DNA of 64,000 nt, taken from contig NZ_WHUF01000001.1 of NCBI RefSeq assembly GCF_009380165.1, positions 1,152,903 to 1,216,902 on the forward strand. Direction: 5' to 3'. Positions 43,692 to 53,453 of this stretch are shown here, one piece after another; position 1 is the first letter of the stretch, and every line of letters starts with the position of its first letter. The position numbers and the translations under genes are program-made. This DNA comes from Rugamonas rivuli (GTDB taxonomy: Bacteria; Pseudomonadota; Gammaproteobacteria; Burkholderiales; Burkholderiaceae_D). A model generated the notes under the pieces. It searched no databases. It was not told the origin of the DNA and saw only the letters and a program-made list of their open reading frames with translations.

Positions 43692-46600
43692 TCAATACAC
43701 TTCCCTCAAGAAAATCACCGGGCTGCGATACACGCCGAAGGTCACGCGCCCCTGCGTGGTCGGCAGCCAGGTCGGGCCGTTGACGGTGATGGTGGCGCCG
43801 CTCTTGCCGGCGCTGCTGCCCGCCTTCAGCGTGGCGGTGGCGGCGCCGCCGCTCATCCTCACCGTCGACAGCGCGCTCGGCGGCGGCGCCGGGCAAGCCA
43901 CCAGGCAGCTGGCGTACTGGAAGTTGCTGGCCGGCGTCACAAGCGTGGCGCTGTCGCTGGCGTTGTTGCGCCAGGCCAGCACGGTGCTGCCGTTGACCGA
44001 GCTCTGGCCGTAGTACTGCGCCCCCAGTTGCAGCGGCACCGGCAGGCTGGACGAGCCGTAGGCATTCGGCACGAACAGGCGGCCGGACACCACCGAAATG
44101 CCGGCTTCGACCGCGCCGGCGCGCAGCGAGCTGACGCCATCGTTGGGGTTGCCGGTCTCGGTGGCGCGCACGTACACCAGCGTCGGCGTGACCCAGTTGT
44201 TGGCATACGGCGCGGTCGCCACGAACGGCCGCGGCAGCGTGTAGACCGGCGAACCGCCGGCCACGCCGGGCGTGGCCGCGCCGAAGGTGCTGGCGGCGTT
44301 AAAGGCGCTGTAGGCAATGCCGTTGGCGCTGAGCACCGCGCCGCTCGGGTTGGCAGGCGGATTGGCGGTCGCGACGCTGCCGGCCGCCGACCAGGCCGAC
44401 AACGCCACCGCCCGCGCCAGCGCGCCGCGATAGTTGACCGTCGGCTGCTCCTGCACGTTCATCGCGGTGACGGTCAGGTTGAACGGCTGGCCCGAGTACG
44501 CCATGCCGACGCTGGCCGGGCAAGTCATGCCGGCCGGATCGCAGGCCATCGGCGGCACAATGATCGCCGTGTTGAAATGGTCGGGCACGAAGCGGCCGAC
44601 GTTGAGCGTCTCCAGGATCAAGTCGCCCGAGCCGAGATAGTTTTTCGGCGAGGCCAATGGCGTCAGTTCCAGCACGCCGACATCGCCGTAGGAAAAACCG
44701 CTGCCGCTGGCGATGCCGCCGCTGAATGCGCCGAAGCTGCCGTTGAAGGCCAGCTGCTGATTGGGGTCGTTCCCGCCCAGCATATCGGCCAGGCGATCGC
44801 CGTTCTGGTCGATCGCCGCCAGCGCGGTGATCTGCACCGTGGTCGGCGCGGTCTCCCTGCCGAAGTTCGGCGCCGGTGCGCCGCCATACATCAGCGCCTT
44901 GACCGACAGCGTGAACGCGGTGCCGGCAGTCACAAACTTGGGATCGGTAGCCGAAGCCGGCGTCCCGGCGCCGTTCGAAGCCGGCGCCACCAGCAGCAGC
45001 TTGTCGGGCCGTTCGACGAAGGGGCTGCTGGTGCCCAGGCGGCCGGTGTTGTCGCTGACCAGGAATTCAACCCGCCCGACGTCGGCATAGCGGAAGTTGT
45101 AGACGTCGGCCGTGGTCGCCTTGCCCCCGGTGAACACCACGTCGTTGAGTCCGGTCCAGGTGGCGGACGTCTGCGCCGGCAGCGCGCCGGACCTGGCGCA
45201 CAGCGGCAGCGTCACGGCGCTGCCGCCGACCTTGGTGAAGCTGGCGTTGACGCCCGCATCCTGGATCGGGTCGTAGCACGACAGCGCATACTTGACCTTG
45301 AGCGTGCTGTCCGTATTCGAAAGCGCGGTCGGCACGCCCAGCACGACGAAGGTCAGGGACACCGGAATATCCTTGTTGGCCGTGTTTTTCTGCGCGTTGA
45401 AATTGAACAGCTTGCAGGGCTGGCCCGGATCGCCGAACGGCAAGCCGTTCACGCACTGGGGGGACAGCGGATCGGTGAACACAAAGCTCGGCGTGATGGC
45501 CGCCGCCCCCACCTGCGAGCTGACGGTCGAGGTGTCGTTGCCGTCGTAGTAATCGAACAGCTGGCCGCTGACGGTGGCGCTGTTGGTGACCAGCCCACTG
45601 GCGGCGGCGGCCGTCGTCACCCGCAGCGTGATCGGCGGCAGCGTCGCGCCCGAGGCCATCGTGCCGCTGTAGCTGCAGGTCAGCCTTTGCCCGGCCATGC
45701 CGCAGCTCCAGCCGGTGCCGGTGGCGCTGACGAAGATCAGCGACGACGGCAGCGTATCGACCACCGTGGTCGGCCCGCCCTCGGCCAGCGGGCCGTTGTT
45801 GCTGACGCTGATGATGTAGTTGCTGATCTGCGAAGGCTGCAGCGGCGTCTGCAAGGTCATCGATATCGCGCGGTCGGCCGCCGGCACATTCGGCGCGGCG
45901 ATCACCTCGGCGTTCATCAGCACCAGATCCTGGCCGGACTGGTAATCGCTGCGCGCCGAGGTCTGGCCGGCCTTGATGGTCGGCGACGACACCGTGTAGG
46001 CATCGAAGTCGATGCCGTAGGAGAAGCTGTCGTTGTTGATGTTGGAGATGGAGTTGAACTGGTTGCCGGACGGGTTGAGCGCATCGGTCATCTCGACGCT
46101 GTTGTACATCAGGATCTCGCCGCCGCCCGACAGCGTGCTGTCGCCCTCCCACGTGATGTGGCCGATCTTGCCGGTCAGGCTGCCGATCGGCGTCGGCGTC
46201 TTGAAGTTGGCCAGCGTCAGCGCCACGCTGGAATTGCGGATGTACTGGAAGCCCTCGTAGACGTTGAGCACCCGGAACGTCTCGCTCGGATGCGAGTACA
46301 CCACCAGCAGCTGGAAGCCGCCCAGCACGCCCTCGACCGCGCAATACGGACTGCCGTTGTTGATGACCAGCCCGCCGACGGTGTAGTTGGCGTTGCCCTT
46401 GGCCACCACCTGCGAGGTCACGTCCACCGCGCCGGCGAAGAAATCGTAGCCGACCGTGGCCGAGGTGTAGCTGCGGTTGCTGGGCGCCGTCACGGTGACG
46501 CCGTCGAACACCACGCTGTAGTCCGGCGTCGAACTGGAGCCAGCCCAGTACAGCTGCGCGTTGAGGATGGTGGCGCCGGCCGGCACGCCGGTCAGCGCCA

Positions 46601-46832
46601 TGGTCATGGTGCCGGTGTTGATGGTGCACGGATTGCTGGCGTTGGCCTGGGTACGCATGGTCTTCTGCGTACCGGTGAAGCTGACGTTGCCGGCAAAGCT
46701 CTTGAACAGCGTGATCGGCGAATCGGCGCGCGACCAGCCGGCGGCCAGGCTGCACAGCAGCGCCAGCAGGCAGGCCAGCCAGCGCGCGATTGTATTCGGG
46801 ACGGGGTTGAGGGCGAGGTTGGTTGGTCGCAT
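43692..46832 (-). CDS. mshQ: MSHA biogenesis/tip adhesin-like protein MshQ
   Basis: The 1046-residue secreted protein has an N-terminal signal (WLACLLALLCSLAAGWSRA) and two long beta-rich regions. The first includes TLFKSFAGNVSFTGTQKTMR. A DUF11-like domain (ISNYIISVSNNGPLAEGGPT) and a DUF6701-type C-terminal region (NVGRFVPDHFNTAIIVPP) typical of MshQ follow. It may be exposed at the pilus tip. GAGGAGG lies five bases before the ATG at 46832. Confidence 0.88.
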   Translation of the reverse strand: MRPTNLALNPVPNTIARWLACLLALLCSLAAGWSRADSPITLFKSFAGNVSFTGTQKTMRTQANASNPCTINTGTMTMALTGVPAGATILNAQLYWAGSSSTPDYSVVFDGVTVTAPSNRSYTSATVGYDFFAGAVDVTSQVVAKGNANYTVGGLVINNGSPYCAVEGVLGGFQLLVVYSHPSETFRVLNVYEGFQYIRNSSVALTLANFKTPTPIGSLTGKIGHITWEGDSTLSGGGEILMYNSVEMTDALNPSGNQFNSISNINNDSFSYGIDFDAYTVSSPTIKAGQTSARSDYQSGQDLVLMNAEVIAAPNVPAADRAISMTLQTPLQPSQISNYIISVSNNGPLAEGGPTTVVDTLPSSLIFVSATGTGWSCGMAGQRLTCSYSGTMASGATLPPITLRVTTAAAASGLVTNSATVSGQLFDYYDGNDTSTVSSQVGAAAITPSFVFTDPLSPQCVNGLPFGDPGQPCKLFNFNAQKNTANKDIPVSLTFVVLGVPTALSNTDSTLKVKYALSCYDPIQDAGVNASFTKVGGSAVTLPLCARSGALPAQTSATWTGLNDVVFTGGKATTADVYNFRYADVGRVEFLVSDNTGRLGTSSPFVERPDKLLLVAPASNGAGTPASATDPKFVTAGTAFTLSVKALMYGGAPAPNFGRETAPTTVQITALAAIDQNGDRLADMLGGNDPNQQLAFNGSFGAFSGGIASGSGFSYGDVGVLELTPLASPKNYLGSGDLILETLNVGRFVPDHFNTAIIVPPMACDPAGMTCPASVGMAYSGQPFNLTVTAMNVQEQPTVNYRGALARAVALSAWSAAGSVATANPPANPSGAVLSANGIAYSAFNAASTFGAATPGVAGGSPVYTLPRPFVATAPYANNWVTPTLVYVRATETGNPNDGVSSLRAGAVEAGISVVSGRLFVPNAYGSSSLPVPLQLGAQYYGQSSVNGSTVLAWRNNASDSATLVTPASNFQYASCLVACPAPPPSALSTVRMSGGAATATLKAGSSAGKSGATITVNGPTWLPTTQGRVTFGVYRSPVIFLREVY

Positions 46833-46842
46833 CGTCGCCTCC

Positions 46843-47277
46843 TCAGAACTGCACCGTGACCGTGCGCTGCACATAGTCGGCGCTGGTGGTGACGGCGTTG
46901 GGACAGACGCCGGCGGCCGGCACGTTGCAGGCGACGGCCGTCACCGTGATCCGGTTCATGCTCGCGCCCATGCCGGGCGTCGGCACGACGGCGCACTGCA
47001 CGGTGACGGTGAAGGCCGACAGCGTCCCGCCCGGCACGAAGCTGCGGCTGGCAACGCAGCTGCCGTTGATCTGCTGCTGGTACAGGCCGTACTCGACGCC
47101 GGCGCGGGCCGCCTCGTAGGCGCGCGCGCCCAGCAGGTCCAGCGCCGAGCTGCTCTGCTGCGAGCGCGACAGCGACATCGCCGCCACCGCCAGCGCCGAC
47201 AGCACCACCACCAGGAACACCGCGGTGACGATGGAGAAGCCGGCGGCGCGGCGCGGCAATGTGCGCAGGGTTTTCAT
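46843..47277 (-). CDS. mshP: Minor pilin MshP
   Basis: The 144-residue protein has a type IV pilin-like N terminus (RRAAGFSIVTAVFLVVVLSA; cleavage before Phe14). Thr replaces the usual Glu at mature position 5, as in PilX/GspK-type minor pilins. A short globular domain follows (YEAARAGVEYGLYQQQ). It overlaps mshO by four bases and is 10 bases ahead of mshQ, in the Vibrio order O-P-Q. Confidence 0.86.
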   Translation of the reverse strand: MKTLRTLPRRAAGFSIVTAVFLVVVLSALAVAAMSLSRSQQSSSALDLLGARAYEAARAGVEYGLYQQQINGSCVASRSFVPGGTLSAFTVTVQCAVVPTPGMGASMNRITVTAVACNVPAAGVCPNAVTTSADYVQRTVTVQF

Positions 47278-48113
47278 GGCGTGTTGTCCACGTGGACCTG
47301 GCGCACCAGGCTGATGCTTTCGCCATTGTTGCGCGTCAGCATCAGCGACACGCCGACCAGGGCGGTGTTGGTATTGGCCAGCACCACGTAATCGAAACCG
47401 CAGCCGGACACCAGGCCGGCCAGCGTCGCAGGCGTGCCGAACGGCGGCGCTCCCAGCCCGTTCAGGCCGAAGATCTGGGTGCTGAAGCTGCGGATCAGCG
47501 TGCCGCCGCCACCGGCCACCGGCGCGCAGACGTAAGTGACGGTGCCGGAGACCACCTGGAAGCGGTTGGTCGGCGACTGCATCGACGGCGCCTGCGCGGC
47601 GAACGGGTTGTTGGCCAGCGTGATGCGGGTGCCGTTGACCGCCGTGACGCGCGCGATGTTGCCGAAGCTGCGGGCGTCGGCCGGCGCCACGCCGATGTTG
47701 AACACGGCGATCCAGTCGTTCACCAGGATGGCCTGGCGGCCGGTGGGCGCGGCGCCGGCGATGTCGAATTGCAGGCTGGCGGTGGGGCTGAAGTCCAGCG
47801 GCAGCAGCGCGGGCGGCGGCGAATCGCCGATGTCGACGTAGCGGCCGCCGGTCTTGGTCAGCTGGAATTGCAGAGTGCGGCGGTCGGCCGAGACCAGGAT
47901 GCTGTTGGGCAGCGCCAGCCGCAGCTCGCGGGTGATGCGGCGCAGCGCCAGGTCGGCCACGTCGGTCATGTCGCCGCGCGCGGCGGTGTCGACGTAGTTC
48001 TGCACCGGGGTCTTCAGGAACACCGCCACCATGCCGGCCAGGATGCCGGTGACGACGATGACGATGACCGCCTCGACCAGCGTGAAGCCTTGTGGGCGTT
48101 GGGGCGCTTTCAT
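47274..48113 (-). CDS. mshO: Minor pilin MshO
   Basis: The 279-residue prepilin has the cleavage site QGFTLVEAVIVIVVTGILAG (cleaved before Phe10, Glu5 present), then ALRRITRELRLALPNSILVS, characteristic of MshO/PilW-type minor pilins. It overlaps mshD and mshP by four bases each. Confidence 0.9.
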   Translation of the reverse strand: MKAPQRPQGFTLVEAVIVIVVTGILAGMVAVFLKTPVQNYVDTAARGDMTDVADLALRRITRELRLALPNSILVSADRRTLQFQLTKTGGRYVDIGDSPPPALLPLDFSPTASLQFDIAGAAPTGRQAILVNDWIAVFNIGVAPADARSFGNIARVTAVNGTRITLANNPFAAQAPSMQSPTNRFQVVSGTVTYVCAPVAGGGGTLIRSFSTQIFGLNGLGAPPFGTPATLAGLVSGCGFDYVVLANTNTALVGVSLMLTRNNGESISLVRQVHVDNTP

Positions 48114-48712
48114 AGCGACCTCGGCGCGTAACGGGTGCGGTAGCCGTCCAGCACGACGTCGTCGCCACCGTTGTAACTGACCCGGACGGTGATGCGCAGC
48201 ACGTTCATGCCGGCCGCCGTAGCGTCGCCCACGATCAGTGCGCCCGCCGGGCCGAAGGCCGGGTCCGGGTTGATCGACACCGTGGCTGTATATCCGGCCG
48301 GGAAGGCATTGCCGGCGGCATCGGTGCTATAGATGACGGCGGCGCCAGCACCATTGCCGAAAGCGGTCACATAGTCATTGACATTGTCGTAGGGCCGGTT
48401 GGGGTTGCCGCCCGCGTCCGCGGGGCCGACCGTCTCCGGGGTGTTGCAGCCTGCCGTAGCCGTGACGCTGGGGTCTTCGGCCATCGGGTCATTACCGTCG
48501 CAAAACGTGAAGTGGGCCAGGCGGACCTCTTCCATCATGCTCTCGGCGATGGCCAGCGCCTGCTTGCGGCGCATCGGGTCGGGACTGGTGCGCGCGCCTA
48601 TGCCCAGCACCTGCAGCACGCTGACCACGGCGATACCGACGATGACGATGAACATCACCAGCTCCACCATGCTCAGGCCGGCGGCTTTGCGATGGGCGGG
48701 CTTAGAAGACAT
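48110..48712 (-). CDS. mshD: Minor pilin MshD
   Basis: The 200-residue prepilin has AGLSMVELVMFIVIVGIAVV (cleaved before Leu13, Glu5 present) and QALAIAESMMEEVRLAHFTF, as in MshD/PilV-type minor pilins. It overlaps mshC by 11 bases. Confidence 0.9.
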   Translation of the reverse strand: MSSKPAHRKAAGLSMVELVMFIVIVGIAVVSVLQVLGIGARTSPDPMRRKQALAIAESMMEEVRLAHFTFCDGNDPMAEDPSVTATAGCNTPETVGPADAGGNPNRPYDNVNDYVTAFGNGAGAAVIYSTDAAGNAFPAGYTATVSINPDPAFGPAGALIVGDATAAGMNVLRITVRVSYNGGDDVVLDGYRTRYAPRSL

Positions 48713-49256
48713 AGCCTGTCACCGCCGTCACGGTCACGTTGTGGGTGGCGCCGTCGCCGCTGACGGCCAGCGTCTGCGTGGCGAAGGTCGAAACGACGCT
48801 GCCCACCGGGTCGGCCAGCGCAAATGGCTGGCCGTTCGGATCGAAATAAAAGCTGGGGACGGCGGACAGGGCCAGGCCGTTGGGCACGCCTTCGCATGCC
48901 CACGGGGCGGCGCCGCAGTTGGTGACGGTCGACGCCGTGCCGCTGTTGGCGCCGCCGGGCGGCGCCACGCGGCTGTTGCAGCCGGCGTCGTAGCACAGCG
49001 CGACGCTGCTGCCGTTGAGCCGCACAAACACATAGCGCCCCTGGGCGATGGCCGCTTTCTGGCCGTAGCGTATCTGCGCCTTCAGCTGGTCGGTAAAGGA
49101 AGCCGCGTCGAAACCTTTGGTGTCGAAGAAGCGCGGCGCCGCAATGGCGCCGAGTATGCCCAGCACAACGATCATGACAACCAGCTCGACAAAGGTGAAG
49201 CCGCCCGGCCCCGGGGACCGGGTGCGGCGCCGCGGCGCCGTTCCCTTCACGCCCAT
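48702..49256 (-). CDS. mshC: Prepilin MshC
   Basis: The 184-residue prepilin has GGFTFVELVVMIVVLGILGA (cleaved before Phe20) followed by APRFFDTKGFDAASFTDQLK, as in GspH/FimT-like MshC. A 19-residue basic N-terminal extension precedes the processing site. It lies 24 bases after mshA. Confidence 0.9.
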   Translation of the reverse strand: MGVKGTAPRRRTRSPGPGGFTFVELVVMIVVLGILGAIAAPRFFDTKGFDAASFTDQLKAQIRYGQKAAIAQGRYVFVRLNGSSVALCYDAGCNSRVAPPGGANSGTASTVTNCGAAPWACEGVPNGLALSAVPSFYFDPNGQPFALADPVGSVVSTFATQTLAVSGDGATHNVTVTAVTGYVF

Positions 49257-49280
49257 CTCCGGCCGGTCATGAACGCTGGA

Positions 49281-49742
49281 TCAGCAGCCGGAGCTGTCAA
49301 CCGTCGCGGTAGGGCCGGCGGCGGTGGCCGCGTAGGTGACGGTGCAAGTGGCGTGGCCCGTATCGCTGCGATAGACGCCGGTGGCGACGTTAGTCAGGTC
49401 GAAGTCGGTAAAGTTCAGGGCAAACTGCATGCCCGCGAGTGTCGGGTAGCCGGTCGCGTTGTCGACGATCACCGTGCCATCGAAGGTCGTGGTCGCAACG
49501 GGGGTGATGCCAGGCGAACCCGCCGCCAGCCAGCGGCCATGGTACATATTGGCGGCGCTCAGAATGGCCGCGCGTGCCGAGTTGAGCTTGGCGACGCGCG
49601 CATCGGCGCCCAGGCCGGCAAAACGCGGCAGCGCGGTGGCGGCCAGGATGCCCAGGATGACGATCACGACGATCAGCTCGATCAGCGTGAAACCGCCTTG
49701 CTGGGAACGCGATTTGAACGAACTTGCTTGTTTGGTTTGCAT
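49281..49742 (-). CDS. mshA: MSHA major pilin MshA
   Basis: The 153-residue prepilin has a 17-residue leader and cleavage site GGFTLIELIVVIVILGILAA (before Phe18, Glu5 present), then ALPRFAGLGADARVAKLNSA. It ends TVDSSGC with a C-terminal Cys and one internal Cys (HATCTVTY) that could form a disulfide. GGAGAG lies five bases before the ATG. Vibrio has mshB next to mshA; only one such pilin gene is present here. Confidence 0.9.
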   Translation of the reverse strand: MQTKQASSFKSRSQQGGFTLIELIVVIVILGILAATALPRFAGLGADARVAKLNSARAAILSAANMYHGRWLAAGSPGITPVATTTFDGTVIVDNATGYPTLAGMQFALNFTDFDLTNVATGVYRSDTGHATCTVTYAATAAGPTATVDSSGC

Positions 49743-49809
49743 ATGACTCTCCAGACCTGACTAAAAAAGATCATTAACGCCAAGCTGCGGCGGAGTGCGG
49801 CAGCGGCTG

Positions 49810-50343
49810 CTACTGAGTGACTTCATTTAGCGCGATACCGGCATTTCCCGGCTGGCGCTCTGCGTTGGCGTTTTTCGAGGGCAAGCGCAGTGATTCTACC
49901 TTGAAATAAATATTCTTTGAGGCACTATTTAACAAATCTTCTTGCGCGCCCCTCACGAATACCAGTTTGTGTTGCACCAGATCAAAATACCAGTTGCCAG
50001 CTTTAACACTCTTTGCCGCTTCCGGCGCCAGTTCGCCGGCATAATTGTCCGGCGCCCGCTCCAGCCAGGTGACGGGATTGGCCCCGGCCAGCGCGCCGAT
50101 TTCCCCCTCCCTGCCCTGCGCCTGCAAGGCCATCACCTTGCCGGACAAGGCGCTGCGCATATTGATCAGCAAAGCCTGCACGCCCGCCTCGTCGCCGGCG
50201 CGGCGGTAATATGCCACCCGTTCCAGCGCCACCATCATCAGCAGGCCGAAAATGCTGGCCACCACGGCGAACTCGAACAGCGTGAAACCGCGCACCCGCC
50301 GTCGTTGCGGCCACACAACACCAGCAGGACGCAAGCCGCCCAT
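49810..50343 (-). CDS. Prepilin-like protein at the mshF position
   Basis: The 177-residue protein has a processing-type segment VRGFTLFEFAVVASIFGLLM (cleavage before Phe20, Glu5 present) and a short C-terminal domain (YFDLVQHKLVFVRGAQEDLL). It lies between mshG and mshA, where mshF sits in Vibrio. The start at 50343 shares one base with the mshG stop. Whether it is truly MshF is not settled by sequence reading. Confidence 0.78.
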   Translation of the reverse strand: MGGLRPAGVVWPQRRRVRGFTLFEFAVVASIFGLLMMVALERVAYYRRAGDEAGVQALLINMRSALSGKVMALQAQGREGEIGALAGANPVTWLERAPDNYAGELAPEAAKSVKAGNWYFDLVQHKLVFVRGAQEDLLNSASKNIYFKVESLRLPSKNANAERQPGNAGIALNEVTQ

Positions 50344-51578
50344 CAGTGCGGCAACGCCACTTTGCCCAGATCCCAGATCGGCACAAAGATGCCCAGCGCC
50401 AGCACCAGCACCAGCAGGCCGAGGAAGGTGATCAGGATGGGCTCGATCTGCGCGGCCAGCGTCTTCAGTTCGTAATCCACCTCGCGCTCGTACATCTGGG
50501 CGATTTCGTCCATCAGTTCGTCCAGCGAGCCGGATTCCTCGCCCACCGCCACCATCTGCAGCACCACCGGCGTGAACACATTGGCCGCGATCGAGGTGCG
50601 CAGGATGCTGTCGCCGCGCTCGACGCCGTCGCGCATCTGCTCCACCCGCGAGCACAAGTAGGCGTTGTCCACCGTCTGCGACACCACCGTCAGCGCCTGC
50701 ACGATGGGCACGCCGCTGCGGCTCGACAGCGAGAAGCTGCGGGCGAAACGCGCCATCGTGGCCTTGTGGATGATCTTGCCGGCGATGGGGAACTTGAGCT
50801 TGTAGCGGTCCCATTTGTAGCGCCCGGCGCTGGTATTGATCCAGTAGCGGAAGCCGAAGAAGCCCGCGGCCGCGCCCACCAGCAGCTGCGGCCAGTACAC
50901 CACCATGAAATGCGAGGTGGCGATCAGGATGCGCGTCATCAGCGGCAGCGTGGCGTGGAAGCTCTCGAACACCTTGACGAACTGCGGGATGACGAAGATG
51001 TTGACGATCACCATGGCGATGATCATCGCCACCACCACGAAGATCGGGTAGCGGGTCGCGCTCTTGACGCGGGCGCGCATCTCGCGGTCGAACTCCAGGT
51101 GGTCGAACAATCGCAGGAACACTTCCTCCAGCCGCCCGGTCATCTCGCCCACCCGCACCATCGACAGGTAGAAATCGTTGAACACTGTGGGATGGCGCCG
51201 CATCGCCGCCGACAGTTCGCGGCCGGCGTCGAGCGATTCGCGCAAGTCCTTGATGACCTTGCCGAACGACTTGCTGATCGCCGATTCCTGCAGGCCGGCC
51301 AGCCCGCGCATGATGGGCACGCCCGACTTGAGCAAGGTGTAGAGCTGGCGGCTGAACAATTGCACATCCATCGACGTCACCTTCTTCTCGAACAGCTTGG
51401 TCCACCAGGCCTCGCCGCTGGCGCTGCCGGTGGCGGCCTTGCGGGTCAGCGCGATCTCCACCGGCGTGGCGCCGCTGCCCAGCAGATGGTCGGCCACGGC
51501 GCCGCTGTCGGCCGCCTCCAGCACGCCCTGCATCAACTCTCCGCGCGCGCTGCGCGCCTTGTAGGCATAGAACGGCAC
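50343..51578 (-). CDS. mshG: MSHA inner-membrane platform protein MshG (GspF family)
   Basis: The 411-residue protein has two GspF repeats with the family motif LLKSGVPIMRGLAGLQESAI and the second-copy SLSSRSGVPIVQALTVVSQ. Membrane helices include FVVVAMIIAMVIVNIFVIP. It anchors the pilus assembly platform. The start is a GTG at 51578, one base after the mshE stop. Confidence 0.94.
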   Translation of the reverse strand: MPFYAYKARSARGELMQGVLEAADSGAVADHLLGSGATPVEIALTRKAATGSASGEAWWTKLFEKKVTSMDVQLFSRQLYTLLKSGVPIMRGLAGLQESAISKSFGKVIKDLRESLDAGRELSAAMRRHPTVFNDFYLSMVRVGEMTGRLEEVFLRLFDHLEFDREMRARVKSATRYPIFVVVAMIIAMVIVNIFVIPQFVKVFESFHATLPLMTRILIATSHFMVVYWPQLLVGAAAGFFGFRYWINTSAGRYKWDRYKLKFPIAGKIIHKATMARFARSFSLSSRSGVPIVQALTVVSQTVDNAYLCSRVEQMRDGVERGDSILRTSIAANVFTPVVLQMVAVGEESGSLDELMDEIAQMYEREVDYELKTLAAQIEPILITFLGLLVLVLALGIFVPIWDLGKVALPH

Positions 51579-51579
51579 G

Positions 51580-53286
51580 TCAATCCTCGGTCTGGTTGCT
51601 GATGCGCATGGCCTCGGCCACCGTGGTACGCCCCTGTATCACCAGCGCCACCGCATGGCGGCGCAGGGTTTCGCCGGCCATCTGCGTCGCCGCCACCCGC
51701 AGGAAATGCGAGGGATCGGGATCGTTGGCCGCATCGACCACTTCGCGCGTCATTTCCAGCAGCTCGTACACGCCGGTACGGCCGCGATACCCCATGCCAT
51801 TGCAATGCGAACAACCCTTGCCGTGGAAATAGCGCGCCATGCCCACCTTGTCGTGCAACTCCATGCGCAGCCACTCGTGTTCGGTCGGCGTCAGCTCGTA
51901 CGGCGTGGTGCAGCTTTCGCAGATCACCCGCACCAGGCGCTGCGCCAGCACGGCTTGCAGCGAACTACCGACCATGTAGCGCGGTACGCCCATGTCCATC
52001 AGCCGCAGCGGCGTGCTGGCCGCATCGTTGGTGTGCAGGGTCGATAGTACCAAGTGTCCGGTCATGGCGGCGCGCAAACCGATCTGTGCCGTTTCCTGGT
52101 CGCGCATCTCGCCCACCAGCACGATGTCCGGGTCTTGCCGCAGCGCCGAACGCAGCACGCGCGCGAAGTTCAGCTCGATCTTGTCGTTGACCTGCACCTG
52201 GTTGATGCCGGGCAGCCGGTATTCGACCGGGTCTTCCACGGTGATCAGCTTTTTCTCCACCGAATTCAGCTCGGCCAGCGCGCAGTACAGCGTGGTGGTC
52301 TTGCCGCTGCCGGTCGGCCCCGTCACCAGCACCAGGCCGTTGGGGCGCTGGACGATGGCGCGGAATTTCTCCAGCAAGCCTTTCGGCATGCCGATCGCGT
52401 CCAGCCGCAGCTGGGTGTTGCTCTGGCTGAGCAGACGCATCACCACCGATTCGCCGTACTGGGTCGGCATGGTCGAGATACGCACGTCGATGCGCTGGTT
52501 CTTCACGCGCACGGCGAAGCGGCCGTCCTGCGGCAAGCGTTTTTCCGAGATGTCGAGGTCGGACATCAGCTTCAGGCGCAGCGCCAGCGAGGGCGCGATC
52601 TTGATGTCGGCCTCGGTTTGCAGGTGCAGCACGCCGTCGATGCGGAAGCGGATCTGCAGCCGGCCTTCCTGCGGCTCGATGTGGATGTCGGACGCGCGCA
52701 CCTGGGTGGCGTCGTCGAACACCGATTGCAGCAGCTTGACGATGGGCGCCTCTTCCAGGTTGGAATTGGCGGCCGCCAGCGCGCCGAAGTCGACCGAGAC
52801 ATCGCCCAGGTCCTGCTCCAGCTCGCGCGCCAGGTCGGAGATATCCTCGGTGCGGCGGTAGATGCGGTCGATCACGCCCAGCACTTCGGTCTCGTTGACC
52901 ACGGCCAGCTCGATCGGCTGCTTGACGATGCGCTGGATCTCGTCGTACGCGAACAGGTCGGTCGGGTCGGACATGCCGACCAGCAGCGCGCCGCGCCGGT
53001 CTTCCAGCACCAGCGCGCGGAAGCGGCGGGCCTGGGTTTCCGGCAGCAGCCGCACGATCTCGGGATTGACGTTGAAGAACTTCAGATTCAGGTACGGGAT
53101 GTTGAGCTGCCGCGCCAGCGCGCCGGCGATCTGTTCCTCGGTAACATAGCCGTTCTCGATGAACACCCGGCCCAGCTTGCGTCCGCTGCGCTTTTGCTCG
53201 GCCAGCGCCAGGCCCAGCTGTTCCTCGGTCAGCAGCTTTTGCTGCACCAAAATTTCCCCAAGCCGCACTTTCTCTGGCCTTGCCAT
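51580..53286 (-). CDS. mshE: MSHA extension ATPase MshE (GspE family)
   Basis: The 568-residue ATPase has an N-terminal MshEN module (two repeats: VRLGEILVQQKLLTEEQLGL and KLGRVFIENGYVTEEQIAGA), which in the family binds c-di-GMP. The GspE core has Walker A TGPTGSGKTTTLYC near residue 326, an Asp box, a His box, and a four-Cys zinc motif (CESC, CSHC). Repeat 1 has Lys where a Gly is usual and repeat 2 starts with Lys instead of Arg, so nucleotide affinity may differ. First gene of the minus-strand operon; AAGGAG precedes it. Confidence 0.95.
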   Translation of the reverse strand: MARPEKVRLGEILVQQKLLTEEQLGLALAEQKRSGRKLGRVFIENGYVTEEQIAGALARQLNIPYLNLKFFNVNPEIVRLLPETQARRFRALVLEDRRGALLVGMSDPTDLFAYDEIQRIVKQPIELAVVNETEVLGVIDRIYRRTEDISDLARELEQDLGDVSVDFGALAAANSNLEEAPIVKLLQSVFDDATQVRASDIHIEPQEGRLQIRFRIDGVLHLQTEADIKIAPSLALRLKLMSDLDISEKRLPQDGRFAVRVKNQRIDVRISTMPTQYGESVVMRLLSQSNTQLRLDAIGMPKGLLEKFRAIVQRPNGLVLVTGPTGSGKTTTLYCALAELNSVEKKLITVEDPVEYRLPGINQVQVNDKIELNFARVLRSALRQDPDIVLVGEMRDQETAQIGLRAAMTGHLVLSTLHTNDAASTPLRLMDMGVPRYMVGSSLQAVLAQRLVRVICESCTTPYELTPTEHEWLRMELHDKVGMARYFHGKGCSHCNGMGYRGRTGVYELLEMTREVVDAANDPDPSHFLRVAATQMAGETLRRHAVALVIQGRTTVAEAMRISNQTED

Positions 53287-53453
53287 GCCCCGCTCCTTGT
53301 GATCTGTGCCATCTGTTGGCTTGCGGCCATTCTAGTGCAGAAAGCGGCGCCAGCGAGACTAGTCTTGCTCCGTGCGCCACAGGGTGTCGCTTTCTTCGCA
53401 CGAATGCGCTACAGTGTCGTTCGTTTCCCAGCCCCACAGAACCGCCACCTTCC

